A DNA stretch of 64,000 bases from Tachypleus tridentatus (GCF_004210375.1 NC_134831.1:43310035-43374034), one strand, 5' to 3'; counted from the stretch's first letter, positions 35,151 through 47,285 are shown. The notes: generated by a model from the sequence alone, not told the origin. Numbers and translations are program-made.

Positions 35151-35463
35151 TCAGTAGTAGTGTATGAAGCAGACAGCTTGTGTGTTTTGTACTTAAAAAA
35201 TATTATGTTATCTCTGTAATGCTTGTGTTATTAGTAATATTGGTAAAATTACTAATTTTAAAATTGTTTAATGATTATATATTTTTTATTATTATCGGAA
35301 TTATTTAGTCAATTCAGTAATAGTGTATGAAGCAGACAGTTTGTGTGCTTTGTACATTAGGTGCATTATGTTATCTCTGTAATGCTAGTGTTATTAACAG
35401 TATCCGTTAAATTGTTTAATATTTAAATATTTTTTACTATTATCAGAATTATTTAGTCATCTA
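35151..35463 (+). repeat. Direct duplication of about 163 bp
   Basis: tcagtagtagtgtatgaagc at 35151 recurs as tcagtaatagtgtatgaagc at 35314. Both are followed by the shared block ttatgttatctctgtaatgc and end in gaattatttagtca. The copies differ by several substitutions and an indel. Confidence 0.85.
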
Positions 35464-38400
35464 TTTACACTTTTTTTTCAGGCATTGTATCTTATCATAA
35501 CAAATGGTAAGTCAGACATTAAAGAAAAACAATAATATGTTTACAGTCTTCCAAGATTTTCAGAACATGTGCTTAGAAGTGATGTAGATAAATAATACAC
35601 AGCCTCTGAACTGTTAAAGGTATGGTATAAATTAGTATTATTTTGCTTCACTATTTTGTTTTACTTTGAACCTATCATCCTAATCAAACACAACAGAAAA
35701 CAATATCAGTGAATATAAAAATTCACTGTTATACTTGGCTGTTCAACTTAGTGTCAGAACTTCAACTTATGGCACCATCTCATGATTAAATATAGTTTAT
35801 TTTGTAATATCCATAATTTCCGAACAATATCAACTTTACTGATGAAAAATGGAATAATTTTTACATCCCTGACCAATTCGTAAAAATGTTTAGTCACATT
35901 TAAATCCATCCATTCCCATTTATTTTAGTTGATTTCTAACAGAGAAGTGTTTGAACTTTATAGCAATGCTCCTATGATAAAATTTTTCAAACTAATACCT
36001 TCAGTAGTTTTCAATTATCCCAGAGAACTGATTGTTGTATTCATTTCAAGCTGGATCACTGAGAAGTCTAAATTATTTTTATTAAAGATAATATCAAGCT
36101 GAATGATGGGTCTTATGACATTGCAAAATAAGTGGGTGGTGTGGATCACAGAAATTTTTTTTTTGCAAGTCCATTGGCAGATGGCCCTGAGTTCAGTTGA
36201 ACTTTGTCACCACCAGCATCTGTGTTTAAGATCCATGATCATTGTTAAGTTGGTGTCTCTGAGAGAGGAATTGCCCTTTAACTGGGACAGCCATTTAGTG
36301 TGAGGTGCCTGTTTCAATCTCTTTGCATTGCCATTGTCAAGCCAGGTCTGAAGTTTAATCAAGGAATCTTGTTCAGTTTCTAAAAGCCTTATAGAATCTA
36401 AACACTACTGAGGAATTCTTCAGTGTTTCAGAACTCTTCGATGTTTTCAAAACTATATTTTACAGCAAGGACTAGGTGATAGTTTTGGCATTGTATATTG
36501 ACCAACTCAGGTTTCAGGGTTTTCAGTCTTGTTGCAACACCTGTTTTGTATCCTACCATTGTATTATACTCATAACCATCAAAGGCCATAAATGTGTCCA
36601 ATTTCACATCTTACTCAATTTTTTTTTGTATGAGCAACTATTGCCCTTCACTTCCCATTATTCACTTGCATGTCTTTTAGAAAGTCCACATTCATTTCAC
36701 CATCATTGTCACACTTCACACAGAAGGTTAGATGTTTCTTATTGGAACTGTTGCTGGCCTGATCAGTTGTTGCATAGGTTTGACTTGCGCCAAGACTCTG
36801 CTCCAAAGTTTGTTTGATATTGGTGAATACGACTGCCAGCAACTCATCAGCAGTAGTTTAACTATTGAAGGTAGCATGCTTACTTTGATTCAAGTGTGCA
36901 AGAACAGGGCTTCTTGATTCTGTTATTGCAAGGTTAATCAAGTTTTCAGACTGGTGAGTGTAAAATGCTGTGTTTCACTAGAAGGTTTAAAAAGTTTGCT
37001 AGCACATACAACAAATTCCCTGGAGCTTTGGGGAATTCTGCCTCAGAATTGTCTTTGTATGTTCAGCTGAGTGCCACTTTCTATGTAGTTCAAATTGTTG
37101 ATGGTCTACAACGTTATCAAGTTTTAAACATTTTACACTTTTTTTTTATCCATACACTACAACCATTCAGTCCAAATGTGTTATGTTAGTGACACAGTTT
37201 ACAAACATTACAACCATCTACAAAGACGATCTGGACAAATGACTCAGATGGAGATACTCACAGTTGGGTTTCTGACACTGCAAATAAATTAGAATATTTC
37301 AATTTTAATTGCAGTCAAATTGGACTATTTTCTTTTGAAAAATACGGCTCTTTCAAAATTACAGCATCCCACTAACATGGATTCCAGTTCAGTACATGCA
37401 GGTATTTACATGAAGTAAAATGTAATAAAAAAGGGTGCACAAATGTTGAATTTTCAAACACATTCAGGCACACAAAACCGTACGCAGACTTTATTTAAAG
37501 CAGACAGAATTGTTTATTTCAAAACATAAGTAAGGTAATTAAGAAATTAAATAGAAATGTTTGTTAATCATTAAAAATGTCTATTTATTTCTGTCTAATT
37601 GATATAAGCCATTTACTTCTTCAAAGAAATGAACTTTCATTTGCATTTGGTTAAAAGCATGTAAAGACAGAATATATGATAATTACGTATAATTCAAGTG
37701 CTGAAATCAATTACACATGCATAGTTTATTACCTAAAGATTTTCCGTGCTAAACTATATCTTTCGCATACTTCAGAGGAATAACAAACAAAAACATTTCT
37801 AGGATGGTCTAGGTTTTATTTGAATGACCAAAATATGTTTTACTCAATCTATGACAATTAGACATCAAACAGAGTTTACACAGCAAATGAAGTTTGTCCA
37901 TATAGTTGATATAAATCAAGCTAAAAAGGGTCTCAAAAATTGTATTTATTTTGATACAGACTAAAATGGTGATAGCTATATAACTTAAAAAATTGAAAAG
38001 AGTTCATGTTTAATCCTGCCAAAGAAAAATAATAAAACAAATTTTAAACTAATTATAAATTCACGTTTTTCTTGTGAGAAAGGATTGGATGCAGTGGTTT
38101 TATTTGGTAGTCTTTACTCTCTGATTTTCAAACTGCTGTAACTTCTGTTTGAAAGATTGCATAATGCCTCACCAATACATACAATTTTATGGAACTAAGA
38201 AATAATATGATGTTGTCAAAGTGAATTTCTATTTGTGGCCAATTAACCAGATGCTTCCGTCGATTTCACTTTTAGCTTAGTCTCTAAACGTTGTTACAAC
38301 TTTCTTGCGTTATATAAAAGTTTGCTATACCCATATCAGCCTTTTATTTTATATATAATAAACTAGTACCTAATAGATTGAATCAATGGATCAGAAAGGC

Positions 38401-39136
38401 AACAGGGCATAGTGATTTTTCAACACAGAAATTAAAAAAAGGAAGCGGGACAGCTCGCCCCGCTATCACGCTTTATATGTAACCATGCAAGTTTGGTTTA
38501 CACAGAAAGCCTTATTACCTCCTCCTCACATATAACTGGGTTTCAAGAAGCTGTTTCTAAATAGCTTAGATAAAGATAGCGACTGATTCAAATAGCTATG
38601 TGTGCAATCCCCAGCTATTTTACAAGTGAAACGTAAAAAAGGGATTTTTGTTGAGCCTCAGAGTAGGAAATTAATCTAGGATGAACAGTTCAAAAGGATA
38701 GTGAGGAAATATAAAAAGAAGCAGGGATTGCCTTCAAGGATGTTACTGAAAAATTTAAAGAAACAACAAGGACCCAAATTATGTAAATATTGACGATAAT
38801 GTACTCGATAACTTTAAAGAGTCGGGTTGTATTATGGACTTGAAAAGTCATTTCTTACACCCACATATTCTGACTATAAAGTTGCAAATAGTATTAAAGT
38901 TTTTGTTGTAGACGCACGTTTTACCAATTTTGAACATTTTTATCAATTTTTTCCACCTGTTGCGGTCTTTTCTACTGTTTGTTTTAATTACCGTTTTTGA
39001 TATCTTGAACAGCAGTAACAATGTGCTGAGAGGCATTGATGTTGATAGTCTGATAATATAATTATATGGGAAAACCGTGAATTCTGCTAGTTATAGATAA
39101 AAATGCAAACCAGGTTTACACGGAGATTTACACTCT
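35464..39136. other. Mostly non-coding, one weak protein-like trace on the minus strand
   Basis: Between about 36,640 and 37,300 the minus strand has broken protein-like runs. One carries CQKPNCEYLHLSH right after a good acceptor (atttatttgcag), resembling half of a CCCH zinc finger. Another is a 68-codon Ser/Thr/Gln-rich run (36,648-36,842). A retro-pseudogene of an RNA-binding CCCH protein is possible but unproven. Nothing is recognised in 37,300-39,136. Confidence 0.25.
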
Positions 39137-39240
39137 TTCCCTAGCAGCAAAGTGGTATGTCTACCGACTTGCAACACTAGATACTGGATTTCGATACATG
39201 TTCTACCATCACTAGCTTTGTGTTTAACTGAAACAAACTC
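39137..39240 (+). repeat. SINE family B with internal deletion
   Basis: Keeps agcaaagtggtatgtctacc, a decayed B-box region (tttcgatacatg) and ctagctttgtgtttaactg. The GCAGATAGCCC segment is lost. Confidence 0.75.
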
Positions 39241-39579
39241 AGCTATATTATATTGTGAAAAACAAGTTTCCAACATTAGTTTTGATCTATTACTACTTTA
39301 TCATATTTCCCTTCCGCATTTTAGAATCCTACGACATTTTCGGATTCTTAAATAACCATGCATTTATATTAGGTAAGAAACAAATTTAAATATTCATGTT
39401 TTGTGATAAAATTCATATGGCCGTTATTTGCCTAATTCGAGTATAGCCAAAATTTAGATAGAGTTAATACAGTTTGTGAAACTACTAAGTTTTTCCAAGA
39501 AAAAAATATATTGGTAATGTAATGAATTTCATTTTATTCGGATAAATGTTTTCGGTGTAGATTACTATTAGTAAGTAAT

Positions 39580-39823
39580 TTTTGTTTCGTATTTTGCACA
39601 AAGCTATTGGAGGTCTATCTGTGCTAGCCGTGTAAGACTAGAGGGAAGGCAGCTAGTCATCACCACCCACCGCCAACTCTTCCCAACGAATAGTGGGATT
39701 GACCATAACATGATAACGACCCCACGGCTGAAAGGACGAGCATGTTTGTTGTGACAGGGATTCGAACCCGCAACCCTCAGATTAGGAGTCGAACGCTTTA
39801 ACCCACCTGGCCCTGCCGAGCCC
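39580..39823 (-). repeat. SINE family A with internal deletions
   Basis: Reverse copy with intact B-box region (gggattcgaacccgcaacc) and head. Two short deletions remove ccctaatttagca and part of the gggctactctttta block. Confidence 0.92.
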
Positions 39824-40202
39824 ATTTCTCGTAAGATTGATGTTCTTGTAGTTTTGAGTAAAATCGGCAACTTCATGAATTTTGTGCAGAAATCAAATTT
39901 CTTTTCATCACTGAATTGTACTGTTTATTCTAAATGGGCCTAATATTATTTAAAAAAATTCTTGAAAGTAAAAGATCAAATCAAATTAAATAGAAAAGAT
40001 TCAAATAAAAATTACTAAATTGCACATATACATGTATTTATTTAATCAATTTCTGTCATTGATAGCAATTTATCTAATATCCCCATCCCTGTTAGGTAAT
40101 AGTGTTAATAAATAATGACGCTAACAGTTAGCATTTGATTAATTATTCAGCAGGGTTACAGTAAGACCACCTCCGAAAACCAAATTAGGAAATCAGCACT
40201 TA
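39824..40202. other. Non-coding
   Basis: Nothing recognised. The right end may already be decayed Gypsy sequence. Confidence 0.45.
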
Positions 40203-40382
40203 CTAACAATAACTTGTGCATTTAGTCAATTTCCTGAAACAATACCATCGAGGAATGTTAAAGCCACAACAAGTATTAAGGCTCTGTTAAAATAATTCAC
40301 CTTTACGGGTTTACCAGAGTCAATTCAGTTTGATCGAGGGTCATATTTCATATCATGATTATTTCAGCAGGTTAAGCATCAT
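40203..40382 (+). mobile_element. Gypsy-type integrase core fragment
   Basis: The plus strand reads LTITCAFSQFPETIPSRNVK, then GLPESIQFDRGSYFIS with two in-frame stops. This is the integrase stretch between the two catalytic Asp residues, where the family usually reads SD-x-G-x-x-F. It belongs to a different subfamily and the opposite strand from the 20.8-25.1-kb remnant. No other domain could be recognised beside it. Confidence 0.75.
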
Positions 40383-41660
40383 TAACCCACTTTTGGAAAA
40401 GCATTCATGCTTTTTTGTTAGCATACTGAACCATGGTTAAGTCACCCTAAGTTTTTGAAGCACCGGGGTTTAGTGTTCTCTCTGATCAAAACAGTGCATC
40501 CAATTTCACTAACACTATTGCAACGTAATACAACACGTAGCCTATCGTTTGTTCCCCCCTCCACACTATTTACCTTTCACATACAATATTTTGCCTGGCA
40601 AACCAATATAGCTGACTCCGGTTTCAACCACATGGTAGATGTCTCTAGGTACATATTCTTCCATAATAGCAGGCAGTTTGGCATTCCATTCATATATTGT
40701 CGTGATATCTGTCTGTTCACGTTCAATACTGACTGAGTTGTGAAATGTTATGCCTGGTTTTAAATTTAGTGAATCATCCAGACGATGTTTTAAAATCTGA
40801 ATGACACAGAGTACGTGGCTATTTTAAGTACATTTCTTGCACTGTAGGCTTGGACACAGATTTTTATAGCACAAGTTATATGATACGAAGGCAATAATGA
40901 TGCTTCGAGGCCATCACTCACAAATCTAGAATAAATGCGTTTTGGTGAAGGCGGCTGATTCTCTTCAAACTCTGTCGTAGATTCAGTCTCACACTTCTAA
41001 TTTTGGTGAGTCCGTGTTTATCAACATTGAACTCTTCAGCTTATTTGTGCTGTTTTTTTTGTTTTTTTTGCATCGTAATAGCTTTGGCTGTCTTTTAATG
41101 ATAGCTCAACAGCATCAGGTGACTTTGCTTTTGACATTACTTTGGAATGCAACTTTTATAATAAGAGCATTTTATATTAAATTTCATGAGCTGACGAAAT
41201 AGAATAAACTTGATGTTTCAATTATTAACCGATGCGGTATTTATAAACACTGAATCTGCCATAGTAAAAAGTATTTAAAAACATCGCCCTTTCATGTGGC
41301 TTCTTTTGTCGTCGCCTTCTATTAAATGTTTTACGAACACATAACCTACCTTTAAAATAATTTATTGCAAGGTGTTTCATGTAACATGATATTATAGATA
41401 ATTGACAACTGAAAATTATTTAGTGGATTAATAGCTTTGATGAAAGTATTAGCACTAACGGAGGGCAGTCAACAATATAAAGAAGTTATACAGATAACTG
41501 CTATATTTTTTAGGTATTCTTTTTATATAAAAGTGATAAAAAATTTAAAAATTAGAAAATTTAAGGCCAGATATGGTTAATTATGTAATATAAAGAACAA
41601 TATTTTTTTTGAAGCACTTGTTTCATGTAACCGGATTATTTAAAAAAAAATTGTGGAAAG
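40383..41660. other. Non-coding
   Basis: Short open frames at 40,455-40,736 and 41,014-41,202 show no domain. Nothing is supported. Confidence 0.45.
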
Positions 41661-41779
41661 TGTGTGTTTTCCTTATAGCAAAGCCACATCGAGATATCTG
41701 CTCAGCCCACCGAGGGGAATCGAACCCCTGATTTTAGCGTTGTAAATCCGGAGACATACCGCTGTACTAGCGGGGGTCT
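41661..41779 (-). repeat. SINE family C with perfect target-site duplication
   Basis: Reverse copy flanked by ttgtggaaag at 41651-41660 and 41780-41789. B-box region gaggggaatcgaacccctga, head ending gtactagcggggg. Confidence 0.94.
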
Positions 41780-41789
41780 TTGTGGAAAG

Positions 41790-42354
41790 AATTTAGAAAA
41801 TCACGGTTCAATAGGCAACATTTTTTTTTTTTTTTTTAGAAATACCGCCAGAGTAATTTAAAAGTGGCAACCTCCGAGTATTGCCAAATGTCAGTATATG
41901 AACATTATTGCGAGCACCAACGACGCTTATCGTCAATAAACGACTAAACAACAATATCACTAACACCAACAAGAAACAATACACACAAAAATGGTTGCAA
42001 CGTGGAAAGTCAAAAATGGCTTCGGGACTGATTTCAGTGGATGTAGTATGGAATAGGGGAGTAGTCGGCTTAGGAAAATATTTTATAACTGTCACGAAAA
42101 GCAAATTATCTGGACTCTAATATTTTGCCTAAATTGATGGAGTGATGGTCTTGTTGAAATGGTTACTCAACGAGAATCTACTGTATTTCAGTCACCTGGA
42201 CAATTGGAATACTCGAGAAAATGATGATTCATAAACACTAATTTTTGATTAATTTATTTAACGGTACTTTTCTTAAAGAACAACTTTGTATTTATTGACA
42301 ACAATGAACTGTAGAAAAATCAAAACAATTAAATATGTACAATGAAAGAGATAC
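41790..42354. other. Non-coding with a poly(T) tract
   Basis: A T run at 41,820-41,839 is followed by a somewhat GC-richer stretch to about 42,110, open on both strands. It has no recognised protein and could be a promoter or an unknown element. Confidence 0.35.
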
Positions 42355-43045
42355 AAAAATCGTTACAGGTATAAAAGCAAAAATGTACAAAAACAAAACA
42401 AAAAGTTTACGAAGGTTAAACAAAAATTACAAAAACAAAGGAAAAATATACAAGTAAAACAAATGTACAAGCAAAAAAATATACAAGGGAAATAAAATTG
42501 CAAAAAAGAATGAAAATTACAAAAAGAATATAAAAATATACAAGTGAAACAAGCAAAGCAAAAATGTACTAAAATTAAACAAAAATTACAAAAACCAAGC
42601 AAAGATGAACAAAAGCTAAAAATTGCAAAAAATAATGCGAAAATGTACAAAAGTAAAAATTACGAAATCAATGCAGAACTGTACAAGTGAAATAATAGTA
42701 CAAAATGAATACAAAAATATACAAGTGAAACGTAGCAAAAAAATGTACTAAAGTTAAACAAAATTACAAAACAAAGCAAAAATATAGAAGGAAAACAAAA
42801 TTACAAAAAGAATGCAAAAATAAACAAGGTAAACAAAGCAAACAAAGCAAAGCAAAAATGTGCAAGTTAAAAAGGCCAAAATAAAAATACAAATTAAAAA
42901 ATCACAAAAACAATGCAAAAATATACAAGTTAAACAAAGCAAAAAATGCATAAGTTAAATAAAAGTTACTAAAACTCAACTAAATGTTCGAAAGATAAAC
43001 TAAAATTACAAAAGGGAAACAAAGAAAAAAGTTAAACAAAACATA
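42355..43045 (+). repeat. A-rich minisatellite
   Basis: Irregular units of about 40 bases are built from aaaaatgtacaa, gttaaacaaaaattacaaaa and caaagcaaaa. Almost no G outside the gtac/agtt steps. Open frames on the minus strand (Phe/Cys-rich) are artefacts of the composition. Confidence 0.85.
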
Positions 43046-43052
43046 AAAAACA

Positions 43053-43455
43053 CTAGAAGCTAGGGCAGAGAAAGGGTGGCTCAGAATCCAATCTCCACCC
43101 GACCTCCCACCAACGCATAAAGAGGCGAGACGTCCGGCCACCATAGATGGTAAAATGTCCCCGGACCCAGCCGTTGATAGTTCGCCTCAAGTCGGAGTAA
43201 CAGCCTATATCTGGCTCTTCCCAGTATCGAAAAGTACGACATTGGCGCACTCTCGTAAACCACTTTGTTTCGAGCAAGCCAGACGACGTACTTAAAGACA
43301 GAAAGAGTATATTGAAAGGAAAAGGCCAGGTGACTGGGAACAGGGATCGGTACATTATACAGGACAGTCTCCGCCGTGAGTGGCGGGACCCGGAAAAGGC
43401 GCGCAACTCTCTCCCAGATCTCCACCGACGTTAGACAGAGGAATGGTAATTTCAA
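43053..43455 (-). mobile_element. Non-LTR retrotransposon ORF2 C-terminal fragment
   Basis: An open minus-strand frame of about 124 residues is GC-rich against its surroundings. It contains SVEIWERVARLFRVPP, VFKYVVWLARNKVVYES and RYRLLLRLEANYQRLG, the region after reverse transcriptase in Tx1/CR1-like LINEs (the zf-RVT-type C-terminal domain). It is 5'-truncated in the usual LINE manner and its 3' end abuts the A-rich minisatellite, possibly the expanded 3' tail. The frame itself is undamaged, so the insertion may be fairly recent. Confidence 0.65.
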
Positions 43456-44104
43456 TTCAAAATCTAGTTTACGTGATACTTGATGTAATTGCTACTCAGA
43501 GATAATCGATTACCTGTTTATATTGCCCAGTTCTGTACAAAATGTAAGAATTGAAAAAAAGTAATATAATTTTAAAAATATCAAAGAAATAAATATTTTG
43601 GGGAATAATAAAAATAATCCCTAAAAACATTTTCTACTGAGGAAAGATACATCCTTTAATAATTACAAAAAACAACTGCAAATTTAATAAATAAAAATGT
43701 ATGAATTCCTAATGTATATTTTAAAATTAATTTTTCTTCATTCTTCAACAAATAATCACTACAAACAATATTGAAATTGCCTATAGAAACTATATCTGAT
43801 GGAAGGCTCAAGATAAATGCCCATCAGATGAACTATATTTTTGTTGAAGGACACAATACTTGTTTTATTATTTGAAATGTTAAAGAAATGTCATTTAATA
43901 TATAACATACGTTATTAATAAGATATGGTTGAAATTAATATTACTCACGTAAATTACTTACCCCACTTTTACACTGGGCTAAATTATTTTTCAGTTTTTG
44001 TTCAATGAAGTTCAAAACTGATTCAGCTTCGTTTAATTGCATATGAAAGGAAATAAATTAAAGGTTGTTGTCACTCACAAAAGATACAAAGTATATAAAT
44101 ACAC
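43456..44104. other. Non-coding, AT-rich
   Basis: Nothing recognised. Confidence 0.5.
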
Positions 44105-44325
44105 AATATTTCTACTACAGCAACCTGTTCATACATTACTTCTCCATCAGCAGCTGTTTTAAATATCTACTACAGCAACCTGTTCATACATTACTTCTAC
44201 AACAACAGCTTTTTTTGTTTCAATACATGTATATATCTACCACAGTAATCTGCTCATACATTACTTTCACTATAGCAACCTCTTTATACATCTCTAACAA
44301 CAACTGTTTTACATATTTGTGGTAC
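44105..44325 (+). repeat. 55-bp tandem repeat, 3-4 decaying units
   Basis: ctactacagcaacctgttca is at 44112 and 44167, exactly 55 bases apart, with two more diverged units following. The 98-codon open frame here is made of this repeat. Confidence 0.85.
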
Positions 44326-45257
44326 AACACCATACCGTGTTTTTTTCACGCCCGCAGTTAATATCTATACACGTTTTTTTTCATAATTTTGTAGTTTTGA
44401 TATCTACATTGTTTGTGAAAAATCGTTCAAGTAAACACACCTTATCTTTGTTTCTTGCTAGCTGTATCCATGATTTCATCCATTAATTTACAGTTAATGA
44501 AAATTTATTGAAGAGAAAAAAATGTCATTTCCAAGAATAAAATGCTGTCTTTTATGCCGGTAAATTGGTTAATGACTCCATTCAAACACAAAAGAACACA
44601 AGCCATGTGCTGAATAGTGTTTTTGTTGTGAAAAAAATGGCTTAAGATGTTATTGTATGTTTTATATTAAAATAAAGATTGTCCTTTCTTCAGCAAATTT
44701 TTCAGAGGTCTTAACTTTTCAATTTAGACTTGGAGTATAACTGAACTGAGATAATGGTAAGGATTTCATTTAATATTTTTAGAATTGTATAACATTTTAC
44801 TATTACTATAACTTTATCTGTGTTTCAGGGTTTTATGTGAGTATTGCATCTTAACTTCTGGAGCACGACTCAAGTTTAACTTAACTTTGGACTTTACTTA
44901 AATATTAGTGTTGTTATTTACCTAGGGTGAGCCACATCTATTTCATAAAAGGAGGTTTAACATCTCTATTCTATCTTGCTTGTCTTACACAGCCATAAAA
45001 TATCCAGTTGGCTCTGTTGTATCTTATTATCGTGTTTTGTAGAGTTGTTAAAGATTATTGATATCTATCTTTCATGACTGACTCAGTTGGAGTCAGTGCC
45101 ATCAGTGCCTGAAAACCAAGTTTTTTTACTGCACAGGTTCTGTTGGTGAATAATACAGTGCAACTTCACCAACTGTCTGTTCTGCTTTCCTCGATGCTTC
45201 ATCAACAGTGTTACTAGCCCAGCCCGCTACTTTCTCCGGTCATATCTGGTGCTCCAT
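44326..45257. other. Non-coding; possible decayed continuation of the hAT element at its right end
   Basis: No domain is readable between 44,326 and about 45,180. Confidence 0.45.
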
Positions 45258-46007
45258 CAGTTGACACACCAGTTTCGTGAAATCCAATGAAACACTACTA
45301 TGCAATCGTATTGTCTCCTCGAATAGAGCAGACCCAGTTGTCTCACCCTTCATAGAATCCATGCCGATTAGTTCCTCTGTGATATCAAACGATGACGACA
45401 CACCACGAACAAAAACTACTAGCTGTGCTGCTGAACTGATGTCAGTCGACTCGTCTGCTGCCAACGAGAAGTAGACAAAGTTGGCTGCTTTATTTGTAAG
45501 CTGCCTTGTCACGTCTACTGAGTGATGTGAAATTCTTCGTTGAACTGTCATACGATTCTAAGCCACCATCTGTAGCTTGCGAACTGCTTCTGGACACAAC
45601 TTTTCCGATGCAGTAATCATACATTGCTTGACAAAATCATCATCAGTGAACGGTCGGCCAGATTTTGCTATCATCAACGAAATATCGTAACTGACCTCAC
45701 ATGCTGCACCTAAATCTGCTGACTGCTTTGAGAAAACTTTCTGCTGGTGATTCAGCGACCGTCGCAGAGATTCAGTTCGAGCTGTTCGTTCATCACCGAC
45801 AACGTTGTGGAAATCTTTATGCTTCGACTCATAATAACGCTTTATATTGGATACCTTCGCCACTGCTACTGTCGAATGACACAAGAGACAAATCACGTTC
45901 TTCTGTTGTTGAACAAAACAGTATTGCGCAGTCCAATCATCATAAAACTGCCGGATTTCGTCGTCAACTTTTCTTTTACGATTAGCTGCCGTTTTTCGTA
46001 CGAAATG
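45258..46007 (-). mobile_element. hAT-family transposase fragment (GTF2IRD2/SCAND3-like type), one stop and one frameshift
   Basis: The minus-strand frame from 46,007 reads a basic N-terminus (NRKRKVDDEIRQFYDDWT). A BED-type-like finger follows (ICLLCHSTVAV ... IKRYYESKH), then a helical region. After a single in-frame TAG at 45,558-45,560 comes FSLAADESTDISSAAQLVVF, which holds the first catalytic Asp region of hAT enzymes. At about 45,258 a one-base shift moves the next motif (VSTDGAPDMTG) into another frame. Apart from these two lesions about 245 codons are intact, so decay is recent compared with the other elements. No start codon was found and the C-terminal half is missing. Confidence 0.8.
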
Positions 46008-46674
46008 TTAAAATATGGTTCGTACGTAAACCTCGAAGACCAATTGGAACGCGTGATATTTCATAATTACAGAAATATTATGTCATTGCGCCAATGATTA
46101 AATGCCAATGCATTAACGAGATTTGCTTATTACATTTTCTTTATTGCTCGACAAAATATGGAACCATCCAGCACCTAATCTAATGCATATTCTTCTATAG
46201 CACTTAATCTTCGCGCAGGTGCGAACTCTCTGTGTTTGACTTTCCCGTTGGACATCGCGAGCCATGCACAATTACTCAAATACACAAACAATACCAGATA
46301 GACTTCTATATAGTACAATAAAATATTTTGATAAAAACTGGCGAAAAAATGAGTTGTTATGCCAACTAGACAGATATTGCATATATGATGAAGTGAGACC
46401 TAAACACCTCTCCCCGTTAAATTTGTACATCAGATCATTAAGATAAAATTATTTAAAATAATAATAATAACAGTAATAACACTGGGGAACACTCATTTTG
46501 TTGCATTTAAAAAAAGACCTTTCTATAGTCAATTTGAGTGTGTTGATTTCAAATCTGAAGTCGGTTTTTGTCTGCAAGCTACAGATTTTATGCAATTTGA
46601 CATTTTTATTTATTTTTTAATTTTTCTTTATTATAGGAAATTATAGGAATAGCTTATCAATTTGTTTGTGTATT
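46008..46674. other. Non-coding
   Basis: A 60-codon open frame at 46,264-46,446 has no recognised domain. Confidence 0.45.
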
Positions 46675-47084
46675 TTATTCAGGTAGGAATTTGCGTTTGT
46701 AACTTTTGCGTTTGTACACTTCATCTGGACAATCTCGTTTAATGCTCCAGCAGTAGTCAGCCATCATACTTTTGTCCCAGCGCCCTTGGTAGCGTTCTTC
46801 CATGACCTTTAGGTCTTGGTGGAATCGTTCTCCTTGTTCGTCACTCACAGCCTCCAGGTTGTCAGGGAACTTATCAAGGTGGCTGTTCAAAAAATGAAGC
46901 TTGATGCTCATGTTGCACCCGAGATCACGAAAAGCGAGGAGCATTCTGTTCACAAGTTCACTGTAGTTCTCCGCCTTATTGCTTCCAAAGAAGTTCTGAA
47001 CGACTGCCACAAAGGATAACCATGCTGCCTTTTCTAAAGCGGTCATCTTAGCAACAAACTGATCATCACGAATTAGGGTTCGAA
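46675..47084 (-). pseudogene. C-terminal fragment of a repeated arthropod ORF family
   Basis: An open minus-strand frame of 123 codons from the Met at 47,046, with homology continuing upstream to about 47,084 (IRDDQFVAK). It contains LEKAAWLSFVAVVQNF, LGCNMSIKLHFLNSHLDKF, EQGERFHQDLKVMEERYQGR and MADYCWSIKRD and ends in a basic KRKSYKRKFLPE. I recall this as the C-terminus of a large family of uncharacterised arthropod/cnidarian proteins present in many genomic copies, likely carried by a mobile element. The catalytic or other N-terminal part is absent, and a 5'-truncated family A SINE starts at the break. The frame is intact and GC-richer than its flanks, unlike the related copy at 20.4 kb. 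Confidence 0.75.
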
Positions 47085-47086
47085 TC

Positions 47087-47158
47087 TGCTAAATTAGGGA
47101 CGGCAAGCGCAGATAGATCTCGAATAGCTTTGCGCGAAATTCAAAAATAAATAAACAT
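47087..47158 (+). repeat. SINE family A, 3' fragment
   Basis: Only tgctaaattagggacggcaa and the tail gctttgcgcgaaattcaaaa remain. It directly abuts the ORF fragment on its left. Confidence 0.85.
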
Positions 47159-47163
47159 TTTAA

Positions 47164-47285
47164 AGCACCTTGGTAGCACAGCGATACGCCTGTGGTCTAA
47201 CAAAGTTAGAAACTCATTTTCGATGCCAGTGGTAGGCAGAGCACAGATAGTCCATTGTGTAGCTTTGTGCTTAATTGCAAACAAG
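47164..47285 (+). repeat. SINE family B
   Basis: Head tagcacagcgatacgcctgt, B-box region ttttcgatgccagtggtagg, tail gtccattgtgtagctttgtg. Confidence 0.88.

Noticed and set aside
36476-36817. 113-codon plus-strand frame
   Set aside because: Overlaps open frames on the other strand, no recognisable domain, composition random.
42363-42951. Phe/Cys-rich minus-strand frames
   Set aside because: Products of the A-rich minisatellite on the plus strand, not genes.
44065-44361. 98-codon plus-strand frame
   Set aside because: Composed of the 55-bp tandem repeat.
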